A stretch of 64,000 nt of DNA, taken from assembly GCA_021495925.1 (NCBI GenBank), contig JAKEKT010000002.1, positions 803,181 to 867,180 on the forward strand, given 5' to 3'. The notes under the pieces are model-generated. The model saw nothing but the letters and a program-made list of their open reading frames with translations. It did no database searches and had not been told where the DNA came from. A program made the translations under genes and the position numbers. This DNA comes from Diplodia intermedia (taxonomy: Eukaryota > Ascomycota > Dothideomycetes > Botryosphaeriales > Botryosphaeriaceae). Below, piece after piece: positions 34,913 through 45,208 of this stretch; position 1 is the first letter of the stretch, and the number at the start of each line of letters is the position of its first letter.

Positions 34913-37389
34913 GGCGAATGATGTACGTACGACCGGAGGAAACGGAATTGTCGGGCTTCCAAAGCCCGAGGAGAGAGGTGCGCGATTACACGCGCGAGTC
35001 GGTCAGCGACTCAAGCAATGTGCTCTGCAGAGCTGGACCGAGAGCTCAGACTGGTCGTAAGGCGTGACAAATTCGGATGAGGAATGCCAATGCCCGGCGG
35101 AAGTGGGCTTGATGCTGGTGGGATTGGCCGAGATTGGTAAGGCGATTGGTCGCGCAAAAGCGGAGTTGAGCACGGAGATGGCTTAACTCCAGCTCCCTTA
35201 AGTAGACTGTCGCAGGAGGGGACGCGTCAGGGAGACTGCCTGATATGCACCCAGCCCCTCGACAGCCAACTTCCCGACGGTGTCCCAGCACGGCAACACC
35301 GTTGTCTCCGGGCGGGCGGTGGTGCGACCCGGGGCCGCAACGGTATGTCCTGTGCAGAGGAGGGGATCTAGAGTGCCGCTGACTGTTTTCGAGGCAGACC
35401 GATTCGTAGGAGGCAGCTGTCGAGTGTCGGTCGAGTGGTGGCTTAACGCCGCGGTAACTCCAGGCGGGCGCGGGACGCGGTGGGCGGGGCTTGCCGTCTG
35501 TCCAGGTCCAGGAGCACTCAGTCAGCCTCTGCGACTGGCAGGATCGGGGCAGAGGGGGAGGCGGGTTGAAATAGTGCTGCGCCCTCGCTCTGGGCCAGCG
35601 CAATGCACCCCAACGCGGCTGCGCTCACCTCGACGATACTCCGATAAGGCGGGAGGACGGGCGCGCGGGCGCTGGCGGCGGACTGGCGGCGCTGGAGAGG
35701 GCGACTGGCAGGCGCAGCGGGGTGGACTGGTGGAGAGGAGGTGCCGAGGATGGTGGATGATGGAAGCAGGCTCTCCAGCGGCGTGCCGTCTGCTATCTTC
35801 ACAGCAAGCGGCCGCGCCAAGACTAGGTCAGTCGTCTACCCTGCTCCTTCGAGCGCCAAACGGCTCACTGTCTTCGCGCAGCTGTGACTCACAGGCCTCT
35901 ACGGACATGCGCTGCACATGCACAGCCTTCGAGCGCTCCTCGACCCTCGCAGCGCTAATCTCCTAACTCCGCGACGAGCTTTTCGCACATGCCGTCGCCC
36001 TGCCACTGCCTGGGCCTCAACTCCATCTCCTTCGCGCGTCCAACGCTTCGACGACGCCCATCGTCGTCCCAGAGCCGCTCCGAGCCTCGCCTTACTCAGC
36101 AGCTTAGTGTGCTGACAGAGACGTCGAGCCGTCCGACCGCGACCCAATTCGACCGCACCCCTCATTCCGAGCCCTGCCCTTCCATCGCCATGCACCGCGC
36201 CATCGCGACCCAACACCACGACGGACCAGACAGCGCTGCTCACCCTCCGCTCAAACCCAGCGCCTGCCAGGAAGCAAACAAGCAGAACTTGCAGTGATCC
36301 TCCATGTCGAAGATGGCGACGACAATCTTGGAAACACGTAGGCAGGTTGCGGCAACCACTTGATGATATCATGCTTCTTCCCCTCACGCCGCGGCACATC
36401 ACGTGCGCGCTATTGTTTCCAACCTCATGTCGCCAGTCTAGAACAAGAAACCTGTATTGTGGTGCTGTCGAGCCGAGCGCTGGACTGCTGCCAGACCCAA
36501 CTTCTCGCTCGTCGGAGTCGCTGATCCACAGACCGTGGTGGGAAAAAGTGGGCCTGTGATTTTCGGGTGCGGCAAGCTTATGGGACTACTCTCGGAGGAG
36601 TCCCGTCTGAATGAAGGTCCCGACAGAAAGGATAGTGCTCTGTCCAAAGGATTGCGGGTGCTGAAGTTCACACAAACACAGTACTGGATGCTGAGACTCC
36701 CCCGGCCCACTCAGCCGTGTTGTGCATACTTGACGCTTCATTTCAAGCGACTTCAGCCGCTTTCAACATCTCTACTTCGCTCCCTGTTGTCGCTGTGCCT
36801 GCACCGGAATGACCATCGACGTGGAAGCGGCATCGATAGCACCCGACTTCGCCGCCCGAATAAATCATCCTTGCCGTTTACGGCAATACATTATCCGGGG
36901 TCTCTGTCATCTTTAGGTACCGGTCATAGAACGCCAATTAAGAAAAAGAAAACAAGGCATTTCAAGCGTCAAACCCATTTCAGCGCCCAGGTCCTTGGCT
37001 CTGGCACTCCCAAACGCGCTAGTTCGGTGCAGTACTGGCGCAGCTCCTTTTCAACACATTGCAACGGCCGGTTGGTTAGAGAGGGAAACAACAGCATCCG
37101 CCCATTAGGTCGTGCTGCTTGGGTTCCTTTCGTGTGCTATTGTTTTCTGTTTTTGAATCGGGTAAGCATTGTCCGGATTCTCTACAACAAGCAGACCCAG
37201 GGCTCCTGATAGGATATGTTCGAACGTTCGAACCTCTTGGGGTAATCTAAAGGTCTGCCTGAAATGCAATTCCAGGAATGCACTCATGGTTTCCATATAT
37301 CATTTCACATGTCGGCTCAGAAGAACAATCAATCCGCGTGCACCCCCATCTCTCGTCCAGCTTCTGTTTCAACTCAAAATCAAGGGTCC
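34913..37389. other. Gene-free 2.5 kb
   Basis: Contains the 5' region of the zinc-cluster factor and the 3' flank of the AlkB gene. Frames at 35280-35966 (+) and 35899-36402 (-) overlap and are Arg/Ser/Ala-biased; 36457-37209 (+) has no family signature. No gene supported. Confidence 0.4.
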
Positions 37390-38484
37390 CTACTCCTTGA
37401 CTGACTCCCAAATCGTCATCTCCCCCCTTCCCTCATCCCATCTGTGCACCGGTCCATCTCCGACATTGTACTGATAGTAGTTTTCCGTTCCTCCTCTCAC
37501 CATTGCTTTTCTAAAGGTAATGTTGATTCTCCCCTTCCCACTTTCCCCTCCCCTCCTCTTCGGCACGCTGTGCAACCATTCCGCTTGCGTGGCTCCACGC
37601 ATCAGTACCATGTCCCCGCTGCCGAGTGGCAGCTTCAGTGGCTTCTCTGGCAGTTCCCGGCTCTTTCCATTGCCTTCGGCGGCCTTGCCCTTCGGCGGTG
37701 GCTTCTTCTTCATGCAGAAATCTCTCGTCGCCCCTAGCGACAACGAGGCAATGGCAGGATCTTGGCCTAGAAACCTCTCGTCGTCGCTATGGTACGAAAT
37801 GCTGTCGTCCCCGCTCGCATAGTAGTTCACCAGACAGAAGTTGAACCTCTCCCCGGTCTCCCTCTCCACCGCCGTCCTCAGCCTGTCCAGGCAATCGGGC
37901 ATCGGACGAGGCCGACATGCATACCGGTCCCCCGCCACTGGCTTGCCTGAATCCCTTTCGACGATGAGGCCAGAGAGGGCGTCGAAACGGGAGGACTCGT
38001 CGACGCCAAAGACGGTCGTGTACCGCGGCGTGTTGATCTGCGCGTCGATGCCGCCCCGTTGGATGCGGTAGCGCACGCGATAGAAGGGGAGAGAGGTGCG
38101 CAGGAAGGCAAAGAGAGCGTTGGCGGCGGAGCGGGGCAGGAAGGGGTCGTAGTAGACGAGGTCGAGGTGGGGCTGATGGTTGATAGGGCGGCCGATGGAG
38201 GCGGGGCAGGTGATGTTGGGGTTGGTCAGGGCGGAGGTGGACGCGCCAAGAGCGGAGAGGATGGAGGTGGGGAGGCGGGGAATGGGGAAGGGGTACGTTG
38301 GATGGGACGACGACAGGTCGTCCGAGCCAGCGATCGGAAGGTGTGCATGATCGAAGCTGAGGTTGACGCGCTGTTTCTTGGTGGTGTTCGTGGGCGGAGG
38401 CGGCTGGCCTGTGGGAGCTGGGTGTGCGACGTGGTGCTGCGACAAGGGCTTGAAGAAGCTGTCCAGGGTCCTTTTCTTCGACAT
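37390..38484 (-). CDS. AlkB-type Fe(II)/2-oxoglutarate DNA dioxygenase (ALKBH2/3-like)
   Basis: Oxidative demethylase that removes alkyl groups such as 1-methyladenine and 3-methylcytosine from DNA; 364 aa, no intron. Iron ligands are His232 and Asp234 (SYHSDDE) and His305 (EWLHSVPKR). The 2-oxoglutarate-binding arginines are in RINITFR (Arg319, Arg325). DLVYYDPFLP and YRVRYRIQRGG are the substrate-lid region, and ATRDFCMKKK precedes a basic insertion. The residues match the DNA-repair subgroup (ALKBH2/3) rather than the tRNA or protein types. The N-terminus KKRTLDSFFKP resembles a PCNA-binding PIP box (the TLDSFF core) without the usual Gln, followed by a disordered Pro/Thr stretch and a basic TKKQRV that could act as nuclear signal. 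Probably nuclear and replication-associated. The C-terminal extension after RINITFR carries TENYYQYNVGDGPVHRWDE. Confidence 0.9.
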   Translation of the reverse strand: MSKKRTLDSFFKPLSQHHVAHPAPTGQPPPPTNTTKKQRVNLSFDHAHLPIAGSDDLSSSHPTYPFPIPRLPTSILSALGASTSALTNPNITCPASIGRPINHQPHLDLVYYDPFLPRSAANALFAFLRTSLPFYRVRYRIQRGGIDAQINTPRYTTVFGVDESSRFDALSGLIVERDSGKPVAGDRYACRPRPMPDCLDRLRTAVERETGERFNFCLVNYYASGDDSISYHSDDERFLGQDPAIASLSLGATRDFCMKKKPPPKGKAAEGNGKSRELPEKPLKLPLGSGDMVLMRGATQAEWLHSVPKRRGGESGKGRINITFRKAMVRGGTENYYQYNVGDGPVHRWDEGRGEMTIWESVKE

Positions 38485-39650
38485 GGGGTGTTTGTGTCTG
38501 TGTTCCTGGAATGGAACAATTGCCAGAGCCGGGGGCGTGCTTCTCGAGGGCGAGTCGATGACGTCACGAAAACACTCTGCTCGAAACGGTCAGAGCGTGT
38601 AGCGTCGCCGAGAGCAAGCGGGCATCGAAAAGCGCATGTCTCAGCCGTGATCACGCAAGCTAGATGAAACAGATCAGGCAGGAAGAATTATCCCGAGCGA
38701 CGTGCTGAGGTAGCAGCGATTTGGCAGCCCCGTCGCACGCATGCAACGAGAAAGATTTGCACTCTAATCCTCTGCTCCCCCAGCAGTTTCATCCCTTGTG
38801 TCAGCTTACTTTTTCCGTGCGTTCGGCAGCCGCTGTGGTCGCGTTTTCGTCGAACCCCGGTCGATGTGCAAAAGCATAACTATAGACGCTGCTCTCCATC
38901 TCCCGCGAATACGACCTTGCGTCAGGGGTCTTGCGCAGAAGAAGCCCGTCACGAGATGGCCAGGCGTGATTCATGCGCATGTAGTAATGGAATCTGCGGT
39001 GCCACCACACGCTGTCCGTTAAGCACTGCTGAAAGGAGAAGGATGTGTGCGACAACCCGTGGAGCGGTGTGCAATTATATGCCTCGCCGCCGGCCAATCA
39101 CCTTCCGAAGTTAATGGTAGCCCCGAAGCATAAATCCAGATGGGTATGCAGCGTCCTTTGTTAGATGCCTCCGCCCGATACGACCCGGCTATGCAAGGAG
39201 AGGCTAGAATCCAATTAAGCCTTTGAACCGTGCCACCGCAGCTTATCTGCTGCGCGACTTCGTGTGCAGCGCTTCGAGGCGAGGGACGCCCGGCCCTTCC
39301 GAACATTGTGCAGAAGAAATGAAGGGCACCAGAAGAAATTTGGTTCTGGAATGCCCGCAACGACCGGTTGGACAAACCGAGTGCACCGGAACTTGGTGGG
39401 ACAGATGTGGGCGGCTGAACTCGAGCTCGGAATCTTGGGCAGAATCGCTAGGCCCCGAATGCGAGGCATTCGCCTTCGTTCTGAATCTTGGAACAGGTAG
39501 GCGAGGTGAAGGCCAATAGAGCGTCGATTAGATATCTAGTTCGCATGACGGCGAACATCTAGGAACAAGGGAGAAGAATTGCAAGGACGAACTGTAAGCC
39601 TGCAAGCGGATTGCCCGAAAGCAGAAGTAATTGGCGCCCTCCGGCATGAC
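38485..39650. other. Intergenic 1.2 kb
   Basis: 5' flank of the AlkB gene and 3' flank of JAC1. No coding signal seen in any frame. Confidence 0.45.
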
Positions 39651-40436
39651 CTAATGCTGCAGCACCACTGGCTTCCCCGGCTCCCATGCATCCAGACTAT
39701 CCTTGATGTTGACCCAGTATCTCAACTTGACCGCCTCGCTCTTCGCCGTCTCGACATCATCCTCCTTGAACGCCCTGTCCAACACCGCTACGCTCTCCTT
39801 GATCCTTTCCTCATTTCCCTCCTTCATCGCCACCACTTCCTCCTCATTCTCCGCCTCTTCGATTGCCTCTCGCGCCTCCAGCACCTCCATCAGCAGCTCC
39901 GGGTCCTCTACCTTCAGACGTTCATCCTCGGCCACATCGATGCCGCGCAACTGCAGCAGGTGCTGTGCCCGTAGCAGTGGGCTCTGTAGCGTGCGGTAGG
40001 CTTCGTTGATGCGCGCCGATAGCGCCTCTGCCCGCCGCTTGTCCCCACCCCCAGGTTGTCGATCTGGGTGTGCCGCTGCTTGCAGCTGTATGAATTCGTT
40101 GCGCAGCGCACGCAGGTCGACTGCGAAGGGACCCGTCGGTGGCGGTCCTTGGGGAAGCGTCTTCGGAAAGAACGCGTAGTGCGTGAGATGTTGCGCCGCC
40201 GCTTCTGCAGCGGAATTCGATGCAGAAGAAGACGGCGATGAAGGCCCCGCGTCCTGCGAGCGCGTGGGCGTCGTGCTGAGTTCACGGGTGTGTGATGGCT
40301 GAGCGGAGAAAGCGGCGGAGGTGCGGAGGCGGATATGGGGGGATCGGCATGCGGTGGGTGAAAGCGTAGAGACTTGTAGCTCGCGGCGGACAATGGCACG
40401 AAGCCAGCCGAGTGTCTGCGGCGTAACTGCACGCAT
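39651..40436 (-). CDS. JAC1: Mitochondrial J-protein co-chaperone Jac1/HscB
   Basis: Matrix co-chaperone that delivers the Isu scaffold to Hsp70 for Fe-S cluster transfer. From the ATG at 40436 it has 261 aa and starts MRAVTPQTLGWLRAIVRREL, a basic amphipathic helix fitting a mitochondrial presequence. An in-frame ATG at 40577 would add 47 residues without such a helix, so I prefer the shorter start. The J domain includes HYAFFPKTLPQGPP, LRNEFIQLQAAAHPDRQPGG with HPD at 123-125, and INEAYRTLQSPLLRAQHLLQ. The C-terminal HscB oligomerisation domain follows: GIDVAEDE, DPELLMEVLEAREAIEEAEN and LRYWVNIKDSLDAWEPGKPV. No intron. It pairs functionally with the CGFS glutaredoxin elsewhere in the window, but the genes are far apart. 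Confidence 0.92.
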   Translation of the reverse strand: MRAVTPQTLGWLRAIVRRELQVSTLSPTACRSPHIRLRTSAAFSAQPSHTRELSTTPTRSQDAGPSSPSSSASNSAAEAAAQHLTHYAFFPKTLPQGPPPTGPFAVDLRALRNEFIQLQAAAHPDRQPGGGDKRRAEALSARINEAYRTLQSPLLRAQHLLQLRGIDVAEDERLKVEDPELLMEVLEAREAIEEAENEEEVVAMKEGNEERIKESVAVLDRAFKEDDVETAKSEAVKLRYWVNIKDSLDAWEPGKPVVLQH

Positions 40437-40980
40437 TGTATCGCTAAGACGGGCCGTGGGCGTTGTGGTGCTGAGGTTGTTGACGTCGGCGGGAGAGGGC
40501 GAAGGCGCTGCGAAATCGCTGGCGAAATTCAAGCCATGACTCGAGCCGCGCGCAGCCGACGTCACCACGCTTCCCATGCGTCAGCCTGGCGCAACTACAT
40601 GTCCCAACTGTCGCAGCGTTCAGCACGGGTTTTGAGATAATGCAAGGGTATTAAACAATATTCAATAATCTCGATTCTCGGAGCGCAATGCCCGCGCTCT
40701 TCGACCTTGCTCGCTATGTTGAATCATCGCCTCCGAATCTACGGTGATAAAGGATGCTCGCGGGTATCTACCAGTTTTCACATCAATCCAGAAATCTCCC
40801 AGAAAACGAAAAGAAACCAGCCGCCCGCCCAGCATGCGGCATATGTTCCCTAAGAAACCAAAGGAAAATGCGGCAACCTGTCCTTGCCTCCTGATGTTAC
40901 ACACTCAAAGAAACCGATATGTAATTGTCCGAAGCAAATCCCATCATCAACCCTTTCCAATCTCTCGTACGTATCATAAA
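40437..40980. other. Intergenic 0.5 kb
   Basis: 5' flank of JAC1 and 3' flank of the next minus-strand gene. Nothing recognised. Confidence 0.45.
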
Positions 40981-43143
40981 TTATGCCGCCTGTGAAACAG
41001 GCTGGGGCGCGTGGTCCTGTGAGACGTCCATCTTGTCTGCCTCATGGACATCGGCTGTTGGTGACCGAGTGTGACCGTTGACCTGAGATCTCCTTTCGAC
41101 ACGCTCGTCAACCTCGGACACCGAGCGCTCCGAGGGGCTGGTAACTTCAGGTTTGACCTTGGCCACCGTAGGCGACGTGCCGCCCGGGAAGAATTGGTCG
41201 TGGAAGTTACGGCGGTTGACCTGGTCATCAACGCCGTTGGGGAACATCTGCTTCATGATGGCTTCGTGGCGATCCTTGTCGGTGGCTGGCCCATTTTCCT
41301 TGTCCGGTGTACTCTCAGCGGTCTGGCTGCCATTTTGGCTATTATTGCTCATGGGAGCGGTAGCTAGACTTGAAGACGGGGTGTTGGCACGCTGTTCTAA
41401 GATACGCTCCTGCTCCTTGCGAGCGTGGACCTTGCGCAAGTTTGCAGCACTGCTTTGCGAACGCATATCGGGCTGGCCATCCTTGCGGATGAGAATGCCA
41501 TCGGCGTTGCGGATAGGCTTCGTTCTAGTCTTCTTCGTGTGCGCATATGGGTCACCGCTAGTAGTGGGTCGGGTCATCTCAATGGGCCTCATCGCGATGG
41601 GGCCGTTGCCTCCCGAGCCACGGCGCACAATGTTACCACCTCGAGGGAGCTTGTCCATGTGGTAGTAACCCTCCGGCCCGGTCTGATACCCCGGCTTCTC
41701 CCACTCCGGCGTTCCAAGTTCGCGAGTGTCTGCGGGCAAGCTCCGACGGCCACGGCCGCGACCGCCCCCTCTTCCGCGTCTCGACTCCTTGCCAGCAGAG
41801 GAGGGTCCGTGGTGCGCTTCAGACTGCCAGTTGTCTTCGGAATGCGGCTGCTCGGTGGAGGTGAATGGAACGAAGGTTGTCGGTGTGGCAGCCGGATATT
41901 GTTGCTGTTCCCGCATAGCTTCTGCGTGGTAGTCTCTTCCATCTCGCTCGACTGGGTCGTACCTCATCGGCGTCGATGCTGGCGCCGACTCAGGGCCAAC
42001 ACGAGGCTCAAGAGGAGCAAGTTTTGGCCGCTTCGGTGATCCCATCGTCTCCGAGCGCCCGTCCATAGGGCTATCCACTCCGTTAGGATGCTGCCTCTTC
42101 GCAGCGGGGTTAACCGAGACCCAACCGCTGTTCTGGCTTGGCTGACCCGGCGGGCCTCCGGGGGGCGCGACACCATGCATCTCCTGGGCCGCAGGATGGT
42201 AAGGTTGAACTGAAGGTGCCGGCCGAAGGTCAGGGCGCAGCTCTCCGTGGCTCGGAGTGCCCAGGCGAAGCACCGGGGGCGAGGCGTGGAAAGGAGGCGC
42301 TTGGTGGTGCGGCGCAGGCGCATGCCCCGGGAGAGGGGCGTGCTGCATGGGGTGTGGGGGTTGGACTTGACTTGCTTCACGGGGAGATGCGAAGGGAGCG
42401 GCTGGAGGCGGCGGTGCTGTGCTGGGAGGTCCTGCTGTGGCGACGGCCTCCTCCATGATCTTTACGCGGCGCTTCACAATCTCGAGCTGCATTTTCAACG
42501 CGTCCACCTCGCTGACCTTGTTCGCCACGCTGGTGAGGTTGCTGGCGAAAGTCTCGATCATGGCCTCGTCAATACTGCTGCTGGGCTGGGCGGGGGCTGC
42601 AGGCGCAATTGGACGGGCAAGAATCTCTTTTCTCAAACTCACGACCAGGCTCTCTATGCGGACCATATCATCGGAGAGGCGGCCGACGGCGTGGCTGAGG
42701 GCTTCGAAACCGCGGCGCTGGGTGGTGAGGCCGGCGGTGTTGTACTGCACCTGGGTCTGCAGGCGTGAGAGGGCGTCCATGGACACGTCCTGCGGACTCG
42801 GGCTTGGGTAGGCGAGCTGGGGGCCATTGGTCCTGTGGCCGTTGGTGGTAGGCGTCTGGGCGGGCAGACTGTACTCGCGCGACCTGGACGAGGCGGGCGG
42901 CGAGGGCCGGCCGCTGATTGGGGGCAGAGTGGGCTTCTGGTGCGGCGCGGGGATGGGAGAGTGGTGAGCAGAGGGCGGCGCGGTCGACGAGTGGACGGGC
43001 GCCGGGGAGGGATGGCTGTGTTGGAGGTGGAGGTCGGCCTCGGGCGGGCGCTGGTCGAGGTCCATCATGGTTCCGTCTTGCGAAGGGGTGGTGTCGAGAA
43101 TGGGCGGCGCTTTCTTATTAGTCTGATCGCATCGCAGTTCCAT
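40981..43143 (-). CDS. Low-complexity nuclear-looking protein, function unknown
   Basis: A 720-aa protein in one exon, start ATG at 43143 (MELRCDQTNKKAPPILDTTP). The frame runs further upstream, but only to a TTG; a TTGCAG just before the ATG could be an acceptor, so a short 5' exon is not excluded. Long Pro/His/Ser-rich disordered stretches flank a coiled coil at about 140-250 (FEALSHAVGRLSDDMVRIES; ASNLTSVANKVSEVDALKMQ; LEIVKRRVKIMEEA). There are nuclear-type basic motifs (AAKRQHPNG; SPKRPKLAPLEP) and an RG-rich segment (SRRGRGGGRGRGRRS) like those that bind nucleic acid. A well-ordered block near 550-600 (KKTRTKPIRNADGILIRKDG; then QPDMRSQSSAANLRKVHARK) seems to be the conserved core of a fungal family I cannot name. 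Probably a chromatin or transcription-associated protein, by inference only. Confidence 0.75.
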   Translation of the reverse strand: MELRCDQTNKKAPPILDTTPSQDGTMMDLDQRPPEADLHLQHSHPSPAPVHSSTAPPSAHHSPIPAPHQKPTLPPISGRPSPPASSRSREYSLPAQTPTTNGHRTNGPQLAYPSPSPQDVSMDALSRLQTQVQYNTAGLTTQRRGFEALSHAVGRLSDDMVRIESLVVSLRKEILARPIAPAAPAQPSSSIDEAMIETFASNLTSVANKVSEVDALKMQLEIVKRRVKIMEEAVATAGPPSTAPPPPAAPFASPREASQVQPPHPMQHAPLPGHAPAPHHQAPPFHASPPVLRLGTPSHGELRPDLRPAPSVQPYHPAAQEMHGVAPPGGPPGQPSQNSGWVSVNPAAKRQHPNGVDSPMDGRSETMGSPKRPKLAPLEPRVGPESAPASTPMRYDPVERDGRDYHAEAMREQQQYPAATPTTFVPFTSTEQPHSEDNWQSEAHHGPSSAGKESRRGRGGGRGRGRRSLPADTRELGTPEWEKPGYQTGPEGYYHMDKLPRGGNIVRRGSGGNGPIAMRPIEMTRPTTSGDPYAHTKKTRTKPIRNADGILIRKDGQPDMRSQSSAANLRKVHARKEQERILEQRANTPSSSLATAPMSNNSQNGSQTAESTPDKENGPATDKDRHEAIMKQMFPNGVDDQVNRRNFHDQFFPGGTSPTVAKVKPEVTSPSERSVSEVDERVERRSQVNGHTRSPTADVHEADKMDVSQDHAPQPVSQAA

Positions 43144-45208
43144 TCTTGGCAACTGCAAAATTCCCGGAGCCTATGCGATGACACATGTCAGCAGTGCTCG
43201 CAAATAAAGGGCCGCATGCCACAGGGACGGGCGCCACGCACCAGACGAGCGCCTTTGTCTCGGGAGCCTGGGCGGCGGGTGGCAGGCGAGGAGGAGTGTC
43301 TATGTATATGCAAGCGCGCACCTAGTGTGGGCCCGCATGGCTTCTTTAATAAAGTAAAACATTGCGGCCAATATAGCTCGAAGGTATAAAGCAGATTAGC
43401 GCGCAATTGACCGCCCCGAGGGCACCAAGCGCGAGGGCTGGCCGTGCAGGGGGAGGCGGCCGTTGTGTGGCGCTGCGCTCGAAATTAGCCGGGCAGCGAA
43501 GCCTCGTACTGCCTCGCGCCTCCGCTGCCCGCGACGAGCCAACTGCGCAACACGTCCCCTGGCGGCGCTGGCTCCTTCACGTCCACCTCTGCTGATACGA
43601 GATCGCTTACACCACGCCCGGCGAGCTGCTGCCGCGCCGCACACTCGGCCTGCGCGCGGCAGCCCAGCAGGCCGGCGGCGCTGTCTCTGCCGCAACGCTC
43701 GCGCATCGCGGGCGCCGGTGAGCGCAGCAATGGCAGTGACAGTGACAGTGGGGCGCTCGGGGCAGGTGGTGAAGAGTGGGTCTACAAATATCGCCTGGAT
43801 CTGCTGCGAGCAGGATCGGCCTCGCGCATCGTGCTCCTCCCATCCAGTGCTTGCGTGCTTCTACTCACGCCTACAGCCTAATAGCGGCAGGGTTGCGTGC
43901 CCATCCGCCGCAGCCGGTACGACGAATCGATTATTCATAGAATAGGTGCAGCCACAGCCAACGTGCAACGGTAACTTGGCCGAGCCTAGTCGACCAAAGG
44001 ATCGCGCTGCATGATGATAAGCACCGCGGCCTTGCCTCTCCTGATCCGGCTGCCGCCCAATCAGCGGCGGACAGAAAAAAAAATTCGACGAACCAGGCAA
44101 TGCAAACGGCCGCGCACCGCGAGGGCCGGCAACGACTTGATGCTCCATCAGGGGCTGCGTGTATCTGGCCAACGCGCGGGCGGGGGCACAAGCACCCAGC
44201 TGCTTAAGCTCACGCGCCCTTGTTTCAGGGCCGAGGCACCAGTCGCACGCAGAGCTGGGCGTGGAGTGACGGTCGTGATACGGCAGCTATAGCGGGGCGC
44301 GAGTGGCGTGCCACTCTTGTAGGTGAGCAAGTAGCAGCAGATCCGATATATCCGCGCCGAGCAGGGCCACAGGAAGGGCGCGTTTTGCAACCACATATGA
44401 TCAGCCGTCATATTACCCCACATTGATATGAGGGGGGGTGTTTTAGCCGACATGACACATGATAATGATGAATATGAACACCAAACCGTATTAGGTATCG
44501 CGCTAAAGATTTTGGAGGAGCTGACGAGATGATGGCCGAGAGCAACATATTCATCATATTTTCGCTAGATTTAGCTTAATTAGGCTGAGATTAGGCTTAG
44601 CGGGTGTATCATATGAAAGGCACATGAAAGAATACACGCTCCGCCACTAATATTTAGTCCTTATAAATAACCGAGGATAATTAGAGCCAATCGGTATTTA
44701 TCCGATACTAAAATAACGGTAATAACGGTCGTGTAAAGGGATACTACACCACGTTGTTAGGCCGTCAGATCGCTCAATAACCATGGTACGAGTCTTGGCA
44801 CTGATCCCTTGATTCCATAATAATGTGTCAGTGCTCTGACTGGGTTGCAAAACGCGCCCGAAAGCACAAGCGCATCGCAACCTTAAAACCCGCCACCTGC
44901 AAACTTTTTGCGACACATCCCTGGGCGTGCCACGGCCGGCAGGTTCCAGGTGGTACGAAACAGAGGCCGGCGACACGCTCCTTACGTCAGCCGTCGGCGT
45001 CATGTTCGCATCTGCCCGCCGGCCAATGGCGCGTGCGGTGCCGGAAGCAGCAAGCGCGCTTGCAATATTGTAGCGACCGCAACGGTCCCGCATTCTGTCA
45101 ATGCTAGGGCGCGCGCCTGCGAACGCCTAAAAGACGCAATGCTCTATGCACGTAGCCACGAACGGCATCTGTCCTTTCTTCTAGCTGCACGCCAAGCCCC
45201 TTCCAGCC
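43144..45208. other. Gene-free 2.1 kb with AT-rich patch at about 44400-44820
   Basis: No gene supported. From about 44400 to 44820 the DNA turns AT-rich with many TA steps (for example ATTTAGCTTAATTAGG), as in old RIP-mutated repeats; no element can be recognised in it. The right end is the 5' flank of the transporter. Confidence 0.4.

Noticed and set aside
34969..36402. Overlapping frames on both strands in the gap before AlkB
   Set aside because: All three overlap each other, with Arg/Ser/Pro-biased composition and no family match.
37205..37260. GTTCGAACC near 37220 as a tRNA B box
   Set aside because: No matching A box or cloverleaf can be formed around it.
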